From: Alphaproteobacteria bacterium
GTDB lineage: Bacteria > Pseudomonadota > Alphaproteobacteria > UBA8366
Direction: 5' to 3'
Length of the DNA stretch: 64,000 bases
Assembly: GCA_021774335.1 (NCBI GenBank)
Contig: JAJFJD010000037.1
Coordinates: 1 to 64,000, forward strand
Shown here: piece after piece, positions 16,498-26,700 of the stretch
Layout of the letters: each line of letters begins with the position of its first letter
Numbering within the stretch: the first letter of the stretch is position 1
Notes under the pieces: generated by a model
What the model was told of the DNA's origin: nothing
Seen by the model: only the letters and a program-made list of their open reading frames with translations
Database searches by the model: none
Made by a program: the position numbers and the translations under genes

Positions 16498-17382
16498 CTA
16501 GACCTTCCCGTCCTCTTTCAAGCGCCGGTACTCTTCCTTCCGGGCCAGCCATTTGGCTTTCGTCTCTTCGTCCTGCCATGGCTGCTCTTCGGAGAAGACG
16601 AGGCGCTTCCACTCGTCGCCGTTGCTCCAGGTATAGCCGGCCTCCCGAGTCGTCATCGAACCCGGCGCTTTTTCAAGCAGGTCGAGCGCTTGCCGGAAGA
16701 TGCCGCGCTGCTGATCGAGATTCCCGGGTTCGCCGCATGGGCTGCCCAAGGGAAAATCGACGAACAGGAAGCGGGCGACCCCGCAATGTTCGACGATGTC
16801 GCGCGCGGCCCCGATTACGACCGTCGGAATGCCATGTTCTTCGATGTATCGGCTGATCAGACTCACGGTCTGATGGCAAACCGGTCAGAGAGGCACCATA
16901 ACAAGCGCGTCGATGCCGTCTTCGCGGCACATTTCCAGTGCTTTCGGCGCTTCCTGCGTCAGCACCTTGCGTTGGCTGTAGTTGTTGTAGGCGCCGTAGA
17001 AACGGTCGGGCATCGATCCGATAACACCGTCGGCGACGGCCTCTCGCATGCGGTCGATCGGGTAATACGCATTGACGTCGTCCAAGTGCGTTGCGTTCCG
17101 GTCGAACGAGGACGTCCGGCTATAGAAGCGTTCCGTCGGGACATCCGTCGGGATCGCGTAGACGCCGCGAAAATCCTCTTCGACGATCGGATCTTCTTCG
17201 GTTTCGGGATCGAACTTCACGGCGACTTCACTCGTCCCGATCAGGCCGACCTTGGATTCCGAAAGGGGTTTCGTCAGCGGGGTGAAGGGCGCGTCGGTGT
17301 GATGGGCCCATTTGTACTCGGTATCGTATCCCTGGCGACGATAGTCATCCGCCGTGCGATCAATGTAGCGCACGTGCTCCAT
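16498..17382 (-). CDS. Selenoprotein of the glycine/D-proline reductase B family (UGA decoded as Sec166)
   Basis: Two abutting frames, 17382-16885 and 16884-16498, are one reading frame interrupted only by TGA at 16887-16885. Read through, the gene gives 294 residues with selenocysteine at 166. The Sec sits in the redox motif U-P-V-C-H-Q-T, the position of selenocysteine (or Cys) in GrdB/PrdB-family selenoenzymes. The upstream half has the family segment SSFDRNATHLDDVN near residues 89-102, PIDRMREAV and IGSMPDRFYG; the downstream half has HGIPTVVIGAARDIVEHCG and FVDFPLGSPCGEPG. Neither half is a complete domain. Start is the ATG at 17382 after a perfect AAAGGAGG. A stem-loop begins 11 nt past the UGA. 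Such enzymes reduce C-N bonds or related substrates. It heads an operon with glutaredoxin and a molybdoenzyme. Frame continuity is direct; Sec insertion is a strong inference; substrate is unknown. Confidence 0.85.
16856..16874 (-). promoter_or_regulatory. Candidate bacterial SECIS stem-loop downstream of the in-frame UGA
   Basis: On the coding strand AUCAGAC (16874-16868) pairs perfectly with GUCUGAU (16862-16856), a 7-bp stem closed by the 5-nt loop CGUGA. The loop starts 17 nt after the UGA, carries a G at its second position, and lies inside the coding region. These are the features expected of bacterial selenocysteine insertion elements that bind SelB. The hairpin also contains the GTG that might otherwise be taken as the start of a separate small gene. 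Binding to SelB is inferred. Confidence 0.7.
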
Positions 17383-17645
17383 CGAAAGCCTCCTTTGCGC
17401 GTTGGTGACGGGGCGTTCAGCAAGAATTGACGCCCTTAGTTCAGAGCGTGCCACACATTATATCAAATGAAAAATATTTGGTCCGCATGTCGGAATTTTA
17501 TGGGTTGGCATGTTGGCGACGCCCGATGCGACCGGTTGGCATCGTTCCTCCATCCGGTCGTTTCCTGATTTATCATCGATGCGGTATGGATGGTCCGCCC
17601 GCCGTGGCTTTTCACGGCTCGAAACGCCGTATAGGGACGGATTCA

Positions 17646-19007
17646 ATGACAAATATTTCACTCTTCGACTGGTCGATCTACCGGCACATGTTCTGCACCG
17701 AGCAAATGGAGGCCATCTTCGGTGAGGCGAGTACGATCGAGCGCATTGTCGTCGCCGAAAAGGCCGTCGCACGGGCGCAGGGCAAATTGGGAATCATCCC
17801 CGCCACGGCTGCGAAAGAGATAAACCGGTGCCTCGACGCATCCAAAATCGACCTCGACCGGCTGCATGAGGACACGATGGATGTTGGGCGTCCCATCGCC
17901 GGGATCGCCCGGCAGCTCGCCGAGCAGGTCGGCGATGGTCATGACGTTTGGGTTCATTACGGCATTACGACCTATGACATCATGGACACGGGCAAGGTGC
18001 TGCAACTCCGCGACGGGTTGCAAGCGATCCACGCTCAAGTGCGGCGGTTTCGTGAGGTGTTGACGGCGCTGGCCGCCGAGCACCGGGACACTGTGATGAT
18101 CGGGCGCACCAACAATCTGCACGCGCAGCCGCAGACCTTCGGCGCCAAGGTGGCGGTTTGGATAGAGGAATTGCTGCGCCACGAAGAACGGCTGCTTGAG
18201 GTCAAGAAGCGCGTTCTCGTCGTCCAGTTCGGTGGTGCGGTCGGCACGCTCGCGTCCTTCCAGCCCAATGGGATGGAATTCAGACGACTGGTCGCCGGTG
18301 AACTCGGGCTCGGCCACATCCAATCGAATTGGCATAACGCGCGCGACGGGGTCACTGAATTGTCGATGCATCTGGGCAATCTCTGCGCCTCGCTCGCCCG
18401 CATCGCGCAGAACATCAACATGTTGAGCAGCACCGAGATCGGCGAATTGTCCGAGGCCGGCAAGCAGGGCCGCGGCCGCAGCACCAGCATGGCGCATAAG
18501 CGGAACCCGCGGGCGGCCGAGTTCGCCGAAGCGGTCGCCCGGCTCGGGCGGCATCGCGCGATGGGCATGGTCGAGGTCATGGGACAGGACCACGACCGCT
18601 GTGGCGGCACCTATATCAGCGAATGGATGCTGCTGCCGGAGACCTTCCTGCTGACGTCGGGCGCGCTCGCCTGGTCGATCGATCTCATCGACCGGCTGGA
18701 GGTACATGCCGACAAGATGCGGGCGAATGTGGATATGACGGGGCTGGCCCTGACCGAACGCTTCACGCTGGCGCTCGCCGGTAAGATGAGCAAGTTCGAG
18801 GCACGGCGTCTGATCGACGCGGCGGTGGGACAAAGCCGGTCGTCGGGCCGGACACTGACCGAAACCTTGACCGGCATGGCCGACGTGCGGGCGGTCCTGG
18901 ACGAAGCCGAGATCGAGCAGTTGGCCGATCCCGAAACCTATGTCGGTGCGGCGCCGGAGATTGTCGACGCCGTGCTAGCGGCGGCCGGGAAATCAGGGGC
19001 CGATTAG
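17646..19007 (+). CDS. Fumarate lyase superfamily enzyme (adenylosuccinate lyase / carboxymuconate cycloisomerase-like)
   Basis: 453 residues from the ATG at 17646. The superfamily signature is present as GRGRSTSMAHKRNP around residues 277-290, the flexible loop with the catalytic Ser of this fold, along with the VHYGITTYDIMDT helix (about 102-114) and TEIGELSEAG before the signature. Members are homotetramers that eliminate fumarate or open lactones with anti-stereochemistry. Length and the SMAHKRNP wording are closest to adenylosuccinate lyase and 3-carboxy-cis,cis-muconate cycloisomerase-like proteins. No purine or protocatechuate genes flank it. It is divergent from the selenoprotein operon with 263 nt between, so the two could share control, and convergent with the next gene (7 nt). 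Confidence 0.82.
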   Translation: MTNISLFDWSIYRHMFCTEQMEAIFGEASTIERIVVAEKAVARAQGKLGIIPATAAKEINRCLDASKIDLDRLHEDTMDVGRPIAGIARQLAEQVGDGHDVWVHYGITTYDIMDTGKVLQLRDGLQAIHAQVRRFREVLTALAAEHRDTVMIGRTNNLHAQPQTFGAKVAVWIEELLRHEERLLEVKKRVLVVQFGGAVGTLASFQPNGMEFRRLVAGELGLGHIQSNWHNARDGVTELSMHLGNLCASLARIAQNINMLSSTEIGELSEAGKQGRGRSTSMAHKRNPRAAEFAEAVARLGRHRAMGMVEVMGQDHDRCGGTYISEWMLLPETFLLTSGALAWSIDLIDRLEVHADKMRANVDMTGLALTERFTLALAGKMSKFEARRLIDAAVGQSRSSGRTLTETLTGMADVRAVLDEAEIEQLADPETYVGAAPEIVDAVLAAAGKSGAD

Positions 19008-19014
19008 GCGGTAC

Positions 19015-19461
19015 CTACAGCGCGTTATAGCGGGCGCGGAATGTCTCCCGCAGCGTGTCTTCGGTTTCGCCGCGGTCATAGGCCGGCGACAGGATGTATT
19101 CCGCCGCGCTGATCGAAATCACGACGAAACCGTGCATGCGGTCGACGAGATCGGAATATTTTTCCTTGAACGGCGCGGCGAGGGCGGCGCCGGCATCGGC
19201 GCTGCGAACGAACTTTGCGGTGCCGGTCACGCGGACGGCGCGCCGCAGGATGACATCCAGGAAACAGACCTCGACCGCCTGCCGGTCCTTCAAGTTGCCG
19301 ACGGTGCCGGGCGACCGGATGTTGCCGAAGGCGATCGTCGTGTGGTCCAGAATGACGAAGGTCGCCTTCGGGGAGACCGACGGCGTCCCGTCATCGTTGA
19401 TCGTCGCGACGGATCCCGCGCTGTGGTCGGTTATCAATTGCTTCATCTCGGCGGTGAGCAT
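19015..19461 (-). CDS. Pyridoxamine-phosphate-oxidase-like FMN-binding protein
   Basis: 148 residues with the split-barrel flavin-binding fold: an N-terminal helix ending in SAGSVATINDDGTPSVSP, the VILDHTTIAFGNIRSPGTVGNLK segment that contacts FMN phosphate, and the strand RRAVRVTGTAKFV. Proteins of this size are flavin-binding reductases or haem/F420-related oxidoreductases and rarely true PNPOx. It is isolated, convergent with the fumarate-lyase-family gene and divergent from the GNAT gene. No function beyond flavin binding is supported. Confidence 0.82.
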   Translation of the reverse strand: MLTAEMKQLITDHSAGSVATINDDGTPSVSPKATFVILDHTTIAFGNIRSPGTVGNLKDRQAVEVCFLDVILRRAVRVTGTAKFVRSADAGAALAAPFKEKYSDLVDRMHGFVVISISAAEYILSPAYDRGETEDTLRETFRARYNAL

Positions 19462-19698
19462 GGCGATGGTCCTATTGGTTCTTGTGCAGGGTCCGGTCGA
19501 CCCCGAACATTCACGGTGGTGTTCCGGGAAAGTCGATCCAAGGTGTTACGAACGAAAGGGCCATCTGCCGGCGGCCCACCGGTCCAATTTGCATCGAATT
19601 TCGGATTTTTGCCAATAGGTATTGGACCGATAGAAACGAAAATATTGGCACTTTGACTAGAGCCAATCCGGTGCAAGAAAGAGGAACCACTGGAATTC

Positions 19699-20466
19699 AT
19701 GCGGCCAAGGATGCTCACGACGGGTATGGACGCGCCGACAAGAAAAGAAACAATGATCGAAGAAATCTATCCGCGGACCGTATCGGGAGAAATCGTTTCG
19801 CCGCTGCCGTCCGGATTGGTGCCCGCGCGCCAAACCCTCACTGGACGCCATGTCGAACTCATCCCGCTCGACGCGGCGCGTCATGCGGCCGACCTGTATG
19901 ATGCGTCGCACGGCACGGAAGACGCGCTGCATATCTGGGATTACATGACGGTCGGCCCGTGGCCGGACGTTGGTGCCTTTACCGCCGCCTTGCGGCAGCA
20001 ATCGGCCCAGTTGGATCGTATCGCTTTCGCGATCCGTCCGCTCGACGGCGAGGCTGTCTGTGGCCAGGCCAGTTACCTGAATATCCAGGCGCAGAATGGC
20101 GTGATCGAGATCGGATCGATCTGGTTTGGACCGCAGCTCCGGCGGACACGGGCCGCGACCGAAGCGATGTATCTGCTGCTGCGCCACGCGATGGACGATC
20201 TCGGCTATCGGCGCATGGAATGGAAGTGCAATGCGCTGAACCAGAATTCCCGCAATGCGGCCAGGCGGCTGGGATTCCGGTTCGAAGGCATCTTCTACAA
20301 TTATGCGATCGTTAAGAGCCGGAATCGGGATTCGGCGTGGTACTCGATCCTCGGCGAGGAATGGCCGACGCTGCGGGGCATTTTCGAGACATGGCTGTCG
20401 CCATCGAACTTTGCCGATGACGGTAGCGCCCACCAATCGTTGTCCAGTCTGATGGCCGCGCGATGA
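19699..20466 (+). CDS. GNAT-family N-acetyltransferase
   Basis: 255 residues. The region from about residue 45 (LTGRHVELIPLDAARHAADLYDAS) to 215 is a RimJ/RimL-type GNAT domain. GSIWFGPQLRRTRAATEAMYLL is the acetyl-CoA pyrophosphate-loop strand and helix, although the loop lacks the textbook QxxGxG. It ends with the YRRMEWKCNALNQNSRNAARRLGFRFEG segment typical of the family. Several Met codons compete as the start; 19699 has GAGGAA 12 nt upstream, and 19753 is possible. It overlaps the next gene by ATGA, so it is translationally coupled to an MFS transporter. The acetylated substrate may be what that transporter carries; this is inference. Confidence 0.82.
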   Translation: MRPRMLTTGMDAPTRKETMIEEIYPRTVSGEIVSPLPSGLVPARQTLTGRHVELIPLDAARHAADLYDASHGTEDALHIWDYMTVGPWPDVGAFTAALRQQSAQLDRIAFAIRPLDGEAVCGQASYLNIQAQNGVIEIGSIWFGPQLRRTRAATEAMYLLLRHAMDDLGYRRMEWKCNALNQNSRNAARRLGFRFEGIFYNYAIVKSRNRDSAWYSILGEEWPTLRGIFETWLSPSNFADDGSAHQSLSSLMAAR

Positions 20467-21707
20467 GCGCGCCATCCGAAGCGCAGTTGGATCCGGCCCC
20501 GCGCCGCCGCGAAGGCCCAGTGGTCGGCCTGATCAGTGGCGGCCATTTCATGAGTCATTTTTTCGTTTTGTGCCTGCCGCCGCTGTTCCCCATCCTGAAG
20601 GTGGAATTCAATGTCAGCTACGTGGAGCTCGGCTTGGCGATGACCGCCTATGGGCTGTTGGGCGGGTTCATGCAAGCGCCCGTGGGATTCCTGGTGGACC
20701 GGCTCGGGCCGCGGAATCTGCTGTTCGCCGGCCTCGGGCTGAATGCCGCCGCCATCTTGATGATGGGCTTTGCGCAGAATTTTGAAATGCTGCTGGTCTT
20801 CGCCGTGCTGGCGGGGTTGGGGAACAGCGTTTTCCATCCCGCCGACTACGCCATCCTGAATGGATCGATCCATCCGGACCGGTTGGGCCGGGCCTTTTCG
20901 ATGCATACCTTCTCCGGCTTCTTCGGCAGCGCTTGCGCGCCGGTCGGGATCTTGGCCCTGGTCTCGTTTACGGATTGGCGCGTGGCGTTGATCAGCGTTG
21001 GCCTGTTCGGGCTGCTGATCTGGGCGGTCATGCTGCTGTGGCGAAGCAGCTTGCAGGGCGCGGCCGCGTCCGATTCGGACGACGGCGATGTGAGCGCGGC
21101 GCCGGGACGGACCGGCATTCGGCTCCTCCTGTCGCCGCCGGTGTTGTTGTTTCTCGGATTCTTCATCGCCTACGGCATGGTCACCGGCGGCCTGCGCGCG
21201 TTCAGCGTCACCGCGCTGGTCAACCTGCACGGGCTGGGCCTCGATCAGGCCAACACCGCGCTGACCGGGTTCCTGTTCGGCGTTGTCGGCGGCATCCTGT
21301 TGGCGGGCGTAATCGTCGACCGGTATCCGCAGCACGCCCGTATCGCCGTCGGTGCGCTGCTGCTTGCGCTCGTTTGCACCATTGCGCCGATTTGGGCCGG
21401 GCTGCCGGGGCTCGCCCTGATCGTCCTCCTGACCGTTGTCGGTGTCGGTCTTGGCGCCGCGTTGCCGCCGCGTGACCTATTGATCCGCGCGTTGATCCCA
21501 CCGGGAGAGACCGGCAAGGTGTTCGGCTTTGTCTTCGTCGGTTTCACGGTCGGCGGCAGTATCGCGCCGCCGTTCTTCGGCGGCCTGTTGGATGCGGGCA
21601 ATCCATCGCTGATCTTCGGCCTGTCGGCGGCGTTCATCGTGCTGTCGATCGCCTTTGTCATCGCGGCGCAATTGACGGCACTCCGGCAGAGGGTCAAATC
21701 CGCCTGA
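20463..21707 (+). CDS. MFS transporter coupled to the GNAT gene
   Basis: 414 residues with about twelve transmembrane helices. Helix 1 contains GGHFMSHFFVLCLPPLFP, followed by a YGLLGGFMQAPVGFLVDRLGPR motif A region, FHPADYAILNG in helix 4/5, and a second half beginning near PPVLLFLGFF. The HFMSH and FHPADY features are those of the fosmidomycin-resistance-like/NarK-neighbour MFS group. Its ATG overlaps the preceding acetyltransferase stop (ATGA). An inner-membrane exporter or sugar/acid carrier is likely. It is followed after 64 nt by tamA, which probably has its own promoter. Confidence 0.85.
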   Translation: MSAPSEAQLDPAPRRREGPVVGLISGGHFMSHFFVLCLPPLFPILKVEFNVSYVELGLAMTAYGLLGGFMQAPVGFLVDRLGPRNLLFAGLGLNAAAILMMGFAQNFEMLLVFAVLAGLGNSVFHPADYAILNGSIHPDRLGRAFSMHTFSGFFGSACAPVGILALVSFTDWRVALISVGLFGLLIWAVMLLWRSSLQGAAASDSDDGDVSAAPGRTGIRLLLSPPVLLFLGFFIAYGMVTGGLRAFSVTALVNLHGLGLDQANTALTGFLFGVVGGILLAGVIVDRYPQHARIAVGALLLALVCTIAPIWAGLPGLALIVLLTVVGVGLGAALPPRDLLIRALIPPGETGKVFGFVFVGFTVGGSIAPPFFGGLLDAGNPSLIFGLSAAFIVLSIAFVIAAQLTALRQRVKSA

Positions 21708-21771
21708 TAGTTTTCGCAAGCGTTTCCACCGCCGCAGTTCCCTTTTAGGTCCGTATTGCCCTAACGAAGCG

Positions 21772-23757
21772 GTGGCTAAACGGGCGCGGATGCTGGTAGC
21801 CTCGGGCCGCGGATACCTTCGGGTATCGTTATGGTGGGACTATTTCGTGCGCGTATACCGTGCTTGTCGATTGGAGCGGCCTTGGCGCCGCCGTTGGCCC
21901 GCTGCGTCGATCGCAGCGGCGACGGTTTTTGCGCTGTGCGGAGTGACGGCGGCGATCGATGCGACAGCGGCCGGCTATCACGGCGCCGGCGAACGGTATA
22001 GCCAAAAAGAATCAACGGGTTCAACGGACCGGAAGCCGGAACCGGCGTTGGTGGCGACCTATGAATCGTCGATCGACGGCGTCGATGATAAGGACTTACG
22101 ATCCTTGCTCGAAGCGTCCTCGCAACTCAACACGCTGGTCAAACAACCGCCGTCGACCGTTGCGGGAATCGAGCGGCGCGCGCGGGAGGATGTCGAGCGG
22201 TTGCGGAAAACGATGCGCTCGGAAGGCTATTACGACGGCACGGCCTCATATTCGCTCGATGCCGAGAAAACACCGGTTGCGGTGCGGCTCACTGTCGCCC
22301 CGGGACCGCGTTACAAGCTGACGGAATTCACGATTTCCTACACGGGGGCGGCGAGCCCACAACCGGACGTGCAGCCAAGCCTTGCCGATTTAAATATCAA
22401 TCTCGGCATGCCCGCGGAATCCGCGAAGATTGCAGACGCTCAGCGATTGCTGACCATGTTGCTGGCGGAACGCTCATGGCCGCACGCCAAGATCGAGGAT
22501 AGGAAATACGTCGTCGACCGGCAAAGCAAGACGATGGTCGCCCGGCTGCGGGTAAACACAGGGCCGTCGGCGCGGTTCGGCACGGTTACGGTGGAGGGCG
22601 CCGAAACCGTCGACCCAGCCTATATCCAGAAGCTGGTCAGTTGGCAGCAGGGCGCGAAATATGACAGCCGGAAAATCATGGAGACGCGCCGGGCATTGCT
22701 GGGGACGGGGCTGTTTTCTACCGTATCGGTCGATCTGTCGGATGCGCCGACGACCGGCGAAGAGCGCGGGGTCATCATTCGGGTCGCGGAAAAACCGCAC
22801 CGGTCCATCGGTGCCGGTTTCAGCTACTCGACAGACGTCGGTGTCGGCGGCGAAGTATTTTGGGAGCACCGCAATATCTTTGGAGCGAATGAGACCCTCC
22901 GCGCTTCCGTCAAGGCGGCCCAAATTGAACAGTCCGCGGAGCTCAGGCTGAGAAAGCCGGCGTATCTCCATCGTGATCAGGCCTTTTTGTCGAGCGTGGC
23001 GCTCACGAGTAAGGATACGGACGCGTTTGACCAATTGTCGCTCACTGGATTCGTTGGCTTGGAACGCCAATGGACCAAGCAGTTACGGACCATCGTCGGC
23101 TTGGCGCCGAGTTTCGATATCGTCGAGGATAACGATGAAGAGCGGAAGTTCGCGCTGCTGGGGTTGCCGGCCTCGGTCTTCTGGGATGCGTCCGACGACC
23201 GTCTCGACCCGACCCGCGGCTTCAGGCTGGACTTCAACACGACGCCCTATGTGGGAACCGGATCCGATACGCTGGCATTTGTGACCGCCGCGCTTGGTGT
23301 GTCTGCGTATCACAAGATCGATAAGAAAGGCCGTTACATCCTAGCGGGACGGGCGCGCGTGGGATCGTTGGTCGGCGCGGAGACGACCGAGGTGCCGGCG
23401 ACCAAGCGATTCTTTTCCGGTGGCGGCGGGTCTGTTCGCGGCTATGAATTCCAGAGCGTGGGGCCGCTGGACTCGGAGAACGATCCGCTCGGCGGCCGAT
23501 CTCTGGTCGAGATCGGCACTGAAGTGCGAATCCGTCTGACGGATACGATCGGTATTGTGCCCTTCGTCGATGGCGGGACGGTGTTTGACGAGTCCTACCC
23601 GACCTTCGATGAGACGATCCGCTGGGCTGCCGGGTTGGGGCTTCGGTACCACACGAAGATCGGGCCGGTCCGCGTCGATTTCGGGTTTCCCATCAATGGC
23701 CGGGACGACGTGGACGACGCCTTCCAGTTCTATATCAGCTTCGGGCAAGCGTTCTAG
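21772..23757 (+). CDS. tamA: Outer-membrane translocation and assembly protein TamA (Omp85 family)
   Basis: Up to 661 residues. A basic stretch (RPWRRRWP) and a hydrophobic run (about residues 45-62) act as a signal sequence. POTRA-type domains span roughly residues 110-330 (for example RLKxT-like LRKTMRSEGYYDG and FGTVTVEGAETVDPAYIQK), followed by an Omp85 beta-barrel with a GGGGSVRGYEFQSVGP lid-lock motif near residue 547 and a C-terminal aromatic strand ending in Phe. It works in the outer membrane with TamB to insert proteins and move lipids. The GTG at 21772 has a poor ribosome site; the GTG at 21847, 8 nt after GGTGGGAC, is an equally good start. tamB begins 2 nt after the stop. Confidence 0.9.
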   Translation: MAKRARMLVASGRGYLRVSLWWDYFVRVYRACRLERPWRRRWPAASIAAATVFALCGVTAAIDATAAGYHGAGERYSQKESTGSTDRKPEPALVATYESSIDGVDDKDLRSLLEASSQLNTLVKQPPSTVAGIERRAREDVERLRKTMRSEGYYDGTASYSLDAEKTPVAVRLTVAPGPRYKLTEFTISYTGAASPQPDVQPSLADLNINLGMPAESAKIADAQRLLTMLLAERSWPHAKIEDRKYVVDRQSKTMVARLRVNTGPSARFGTVTVEGAETVDPAYIQKLVSWQQGAKYDSRKIMETRRALLGTGLFSTVSVDLSDAPTTGEERGVIIRVAEKPHRSIGAGFSYSTDVGVGGEVFWEHRNIFGANETLRASVKAAQIEQSAELRLRKPAYLHRDQAFLSSVALTSKDTDAFDQLSLTGFVGLERQWTKQLRTIVGLAPSFDIVEDNDEERKFALLGLPASVFWDASDDRLDPTRGFRLDFNTTPYVGTGSDTLAFVTAALGVSAYHKIDKKGRYILAGRARVGSLVGAETTEVPATKRFFSGGGGSVRGYEFQSVGPLDSENDPLGGRSLVEIGTEVRIRLTDTIGIVPFVDGGTVFDESYPTFDETIRWAAGLGLRYHTKIGPVRVDFGFPINGRDDVDDAFQFYISFGQAF

Positions 23758-23759
23758 CG

Positions 23760-26700
23760 ATGCCGAAGAGCCGTCCGCTGCGCTTTTTTGCATACGCCGC
23801 CGCGGGCATGTTGGGGGCGGTGTGCCTGATCGCGGTTTTCGTTGTGATCGCCGCCCGCTCCGACTGGGGCCGAAGTTGGGTTGCCACCACGATTGAGCAA
23901 GCTGCGAGTACGCCGGACGAGCAACGTCTTGGCCTCGGTCGGATCGAGGGGAATCTGCTCGGTGCGTTCAGCATTGATGAAATCATGCTCGGTGATAAAG
24001 ACGGCGACTGGTTGTCGATCCGGGCGCTGGCGGTTTCCTGGAGCCCGGCGGCGCTGTTGCGCGGTGAACTGGATGTCTTGTCGCTCACCGCGGAGCGCGT
24101 TCAGGTTCGGCGCGCGCCGGTAACGCCTGCGCCCGCCGAAGACACGGACGACGCGCCGTTGGATGTGAGCCTGCCCATCGGCATTTCCCTCGACCGGTTC
24201 GAGGTCGCTGCCGTCGACCTGGAACCAGCGGTATTGGGCGAGCGGATCGAATTGGCGGTGCAAGGGTCGGCGCAAGTGCCGCTGGGAAGCCTGATCGACC
24301 TGGCCTTCGATATCAAAGAACGCAGCGCCGCAACGAAGGGCGCCCGGCTTGCGCTTCGCTACGATCCGTCCGAGGAAACGCTCAAAGTCGATGTGGCCTA
24401 TGACGAGGCGGCGGGCGGTCTGGTGTCGCGGCTGCTCAAGGCCGACGGCGTGTCACCCGTGTCCCTGCGGGTCGCCGGCGAGGGTCCGGTGGCCGATTGG
24501 AACGGCACCGTAAGTGGGATCGTGCCGGGAGCCGGGTCGGTCGATGTCGCGATCAATCTTGCCCGCAAGGACGGGCTCGCGTTCAAGATGACCGGCGTTG
24601 GCAAATATCTCGGTGAAGACCCGCCGCAGGCGATCCGGCTGGCTGGTCAGAAACTCGACTTTTCTGTCGCGGGGACATGGCGCGACGACGATGTCCTGGT
24701 GGTGGAGAGTGCCCGCGCGGAAACCCCGGCGGCCCGCATTGACGCATCGGGCCAGTTTGCGGTGGCGCCGCAAACCCTGGAGGCGCGCGCCCGTGCCGTC
24801 GTCAAGGATCGCAGCCTCTACGGCCAACTGGTTCCGGATCTGGATATTGGCAGTCTGGCGGTCGATGTCACGGCCAGCGGCAAAGTGTCGAATCCTAGTA
24901 TTCGTCTTGAAGCGATTGCCGATGATGTCAAAACGGCCGACGCCTCGGCTGCAAAGGTCACAACCGAGATCGACGTGGAATTGCGCCAGCGGTCCGATGG
25001 ATCGGTTGATCTTGCGTCGGTCAAGGTAGACGGCCGTATGACCGGCGCGGCCTTCCCCGGTATGCCGGAATTGCGGGACCTGATCGGCGAAGACATCCAG
25101 TGGAAGGTCATCGGCGTAGGCGCCGGACGCAATGCCTTCGATATTAATGAGATGCGGGTCAGCGCAAAGGCGGTGGACGCGTCGGTCGACGGCAAGGTGG
25201 CTCTCGATTCCGGCGATGCGGACCTGACGGCAGTTCTGAAGGTCAGCGACCTTGCCGGTGTCGGCGTGCTTGCTGGGATGCCGATGTCGGGCAGCGCGAT
25301 GATCCGCGCGCCGGTCACGGTGAAGGCGTTTGGTGACTCGGCGCGGGTAAACCTGTCGGGACAGATTGCCGGGCTGCGACTGGATGACCCGGCGCTGCGT
25401 GCCCTCGTCGCGGGCGATACGGCGATCAAGGCAACGATCGACTACGGCAACGATCGCCTGACCGTGAGCGATGCCGTCATCGACGCAGTCGGTGCGCGCC
25501 TGACGGCGACTGTAAAAATGACCGACGCCTTCGCCATCCTGGATGCCGATTACGATCTGGAGATCAAAAACCCGGATGCGGTTGCCGCGGCGGTGGACGT
25601 GCCGGTGCGGGCAAGTCCGGTCCGCGTAAAGGGTGTGGTGTCCGGTCCGACGGCAAATCCGGGAACCACCGGCCGGCTCTCGGTGGACCGCGTGGATGTC
25701 GAGGGGTCCGTCATCGCCGATGTGTCGGTTGCCTACCAGGTCACGGAAATGGTCGAGGCCGCTGCAGGGAAGATCGACATCAAGGCCAAGATGCCGGCTG
25801 GTGATACGAACGTATCGACCAGGTTCAAAATGGAGAAAAACGATCTCCATGTAACGGCCTTCACTTTGAAGGGCGCGGGCATCGCCGGAAACGGCAAGGC
25901 GGTAGTGCCGCTGGACGGCGCGCCGGTTCGCGGCGATCTGAAACTCGACATGCAGGCATTGCGGCCCTGGCTCGCCCTCGCGGGGGTATCGGGAAATGCC
26001 GCCGGTACGGTGCGGCTTGGTCTGTCGGATAAAGGTGGCAAGCAGGCGGCCGATCTTGTCACGCGACTTCGCGACTTTTCATTGACCCAGCCGGATCAGA
26101 CGGTGGTGAGCGTCGCATCGCTCGCGCTCGACGCGAAGTCATCCGACCTATTCGAGAAGCAGGCTGGCACGGTCACGCTTCGCATCAAAGAGGTGAAGGC
26201 GTCCGAGGGCTCGATCGCCCGGGTGGAGGTCAAGGCGGCCGGCACGCCGGCGCGGGTCGATGTGGACGCCACGGTCGCCGGGGCTTGGCACGGCGATCTG
26301 TCGATGAAGCTGCGCGGCCGGATCGAGCGCACTCCGGACCGGCTGCGGTCGCGCGTGACGCAGCTGACCGGGACGGCACTGGGCCGGCCGGTCAAATTGA
26401 ACAAGCCGCTGGTGGTGGACCTGGGTGAGAAAGGCATCAAGATCGATACGCTGGACCTCGGGTTCGGCGAGGGTCGCATCACCGCATCCGCGAATGCCGG
26501 ATCCGACCGGCTGACGGCCGATGCGTCGCTGCGGGCGTTTCCGCTCGGCGTCTTGCGGCCGTTTCTGGATACCGATATCGCCGGAAGCCTGGATGGCGAC
26601 GTGAAGATTGACGGCCCGCTCGCGAAGTTGCGCGGGACCGGCCGGATAACGGGCAAGGGCATCCGGCTCGCCAGCGCGCCGAAGGAGCAGACCCTTACCG

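Noticed and set aside
16498-16866. A separate 122-residue gene starting at GTG within the stem-loop after the UGA
   Set aside because: It lacks a ribosome site, begins in mid-domain, and continues the upstream frame without any frame change; the read-through gene explains it better.
24453-25850. A 465-residue minus-strand frame
   Set aside because: It is antisense to tamB, shows no domain, and has His/Arg-rich shadow composition.
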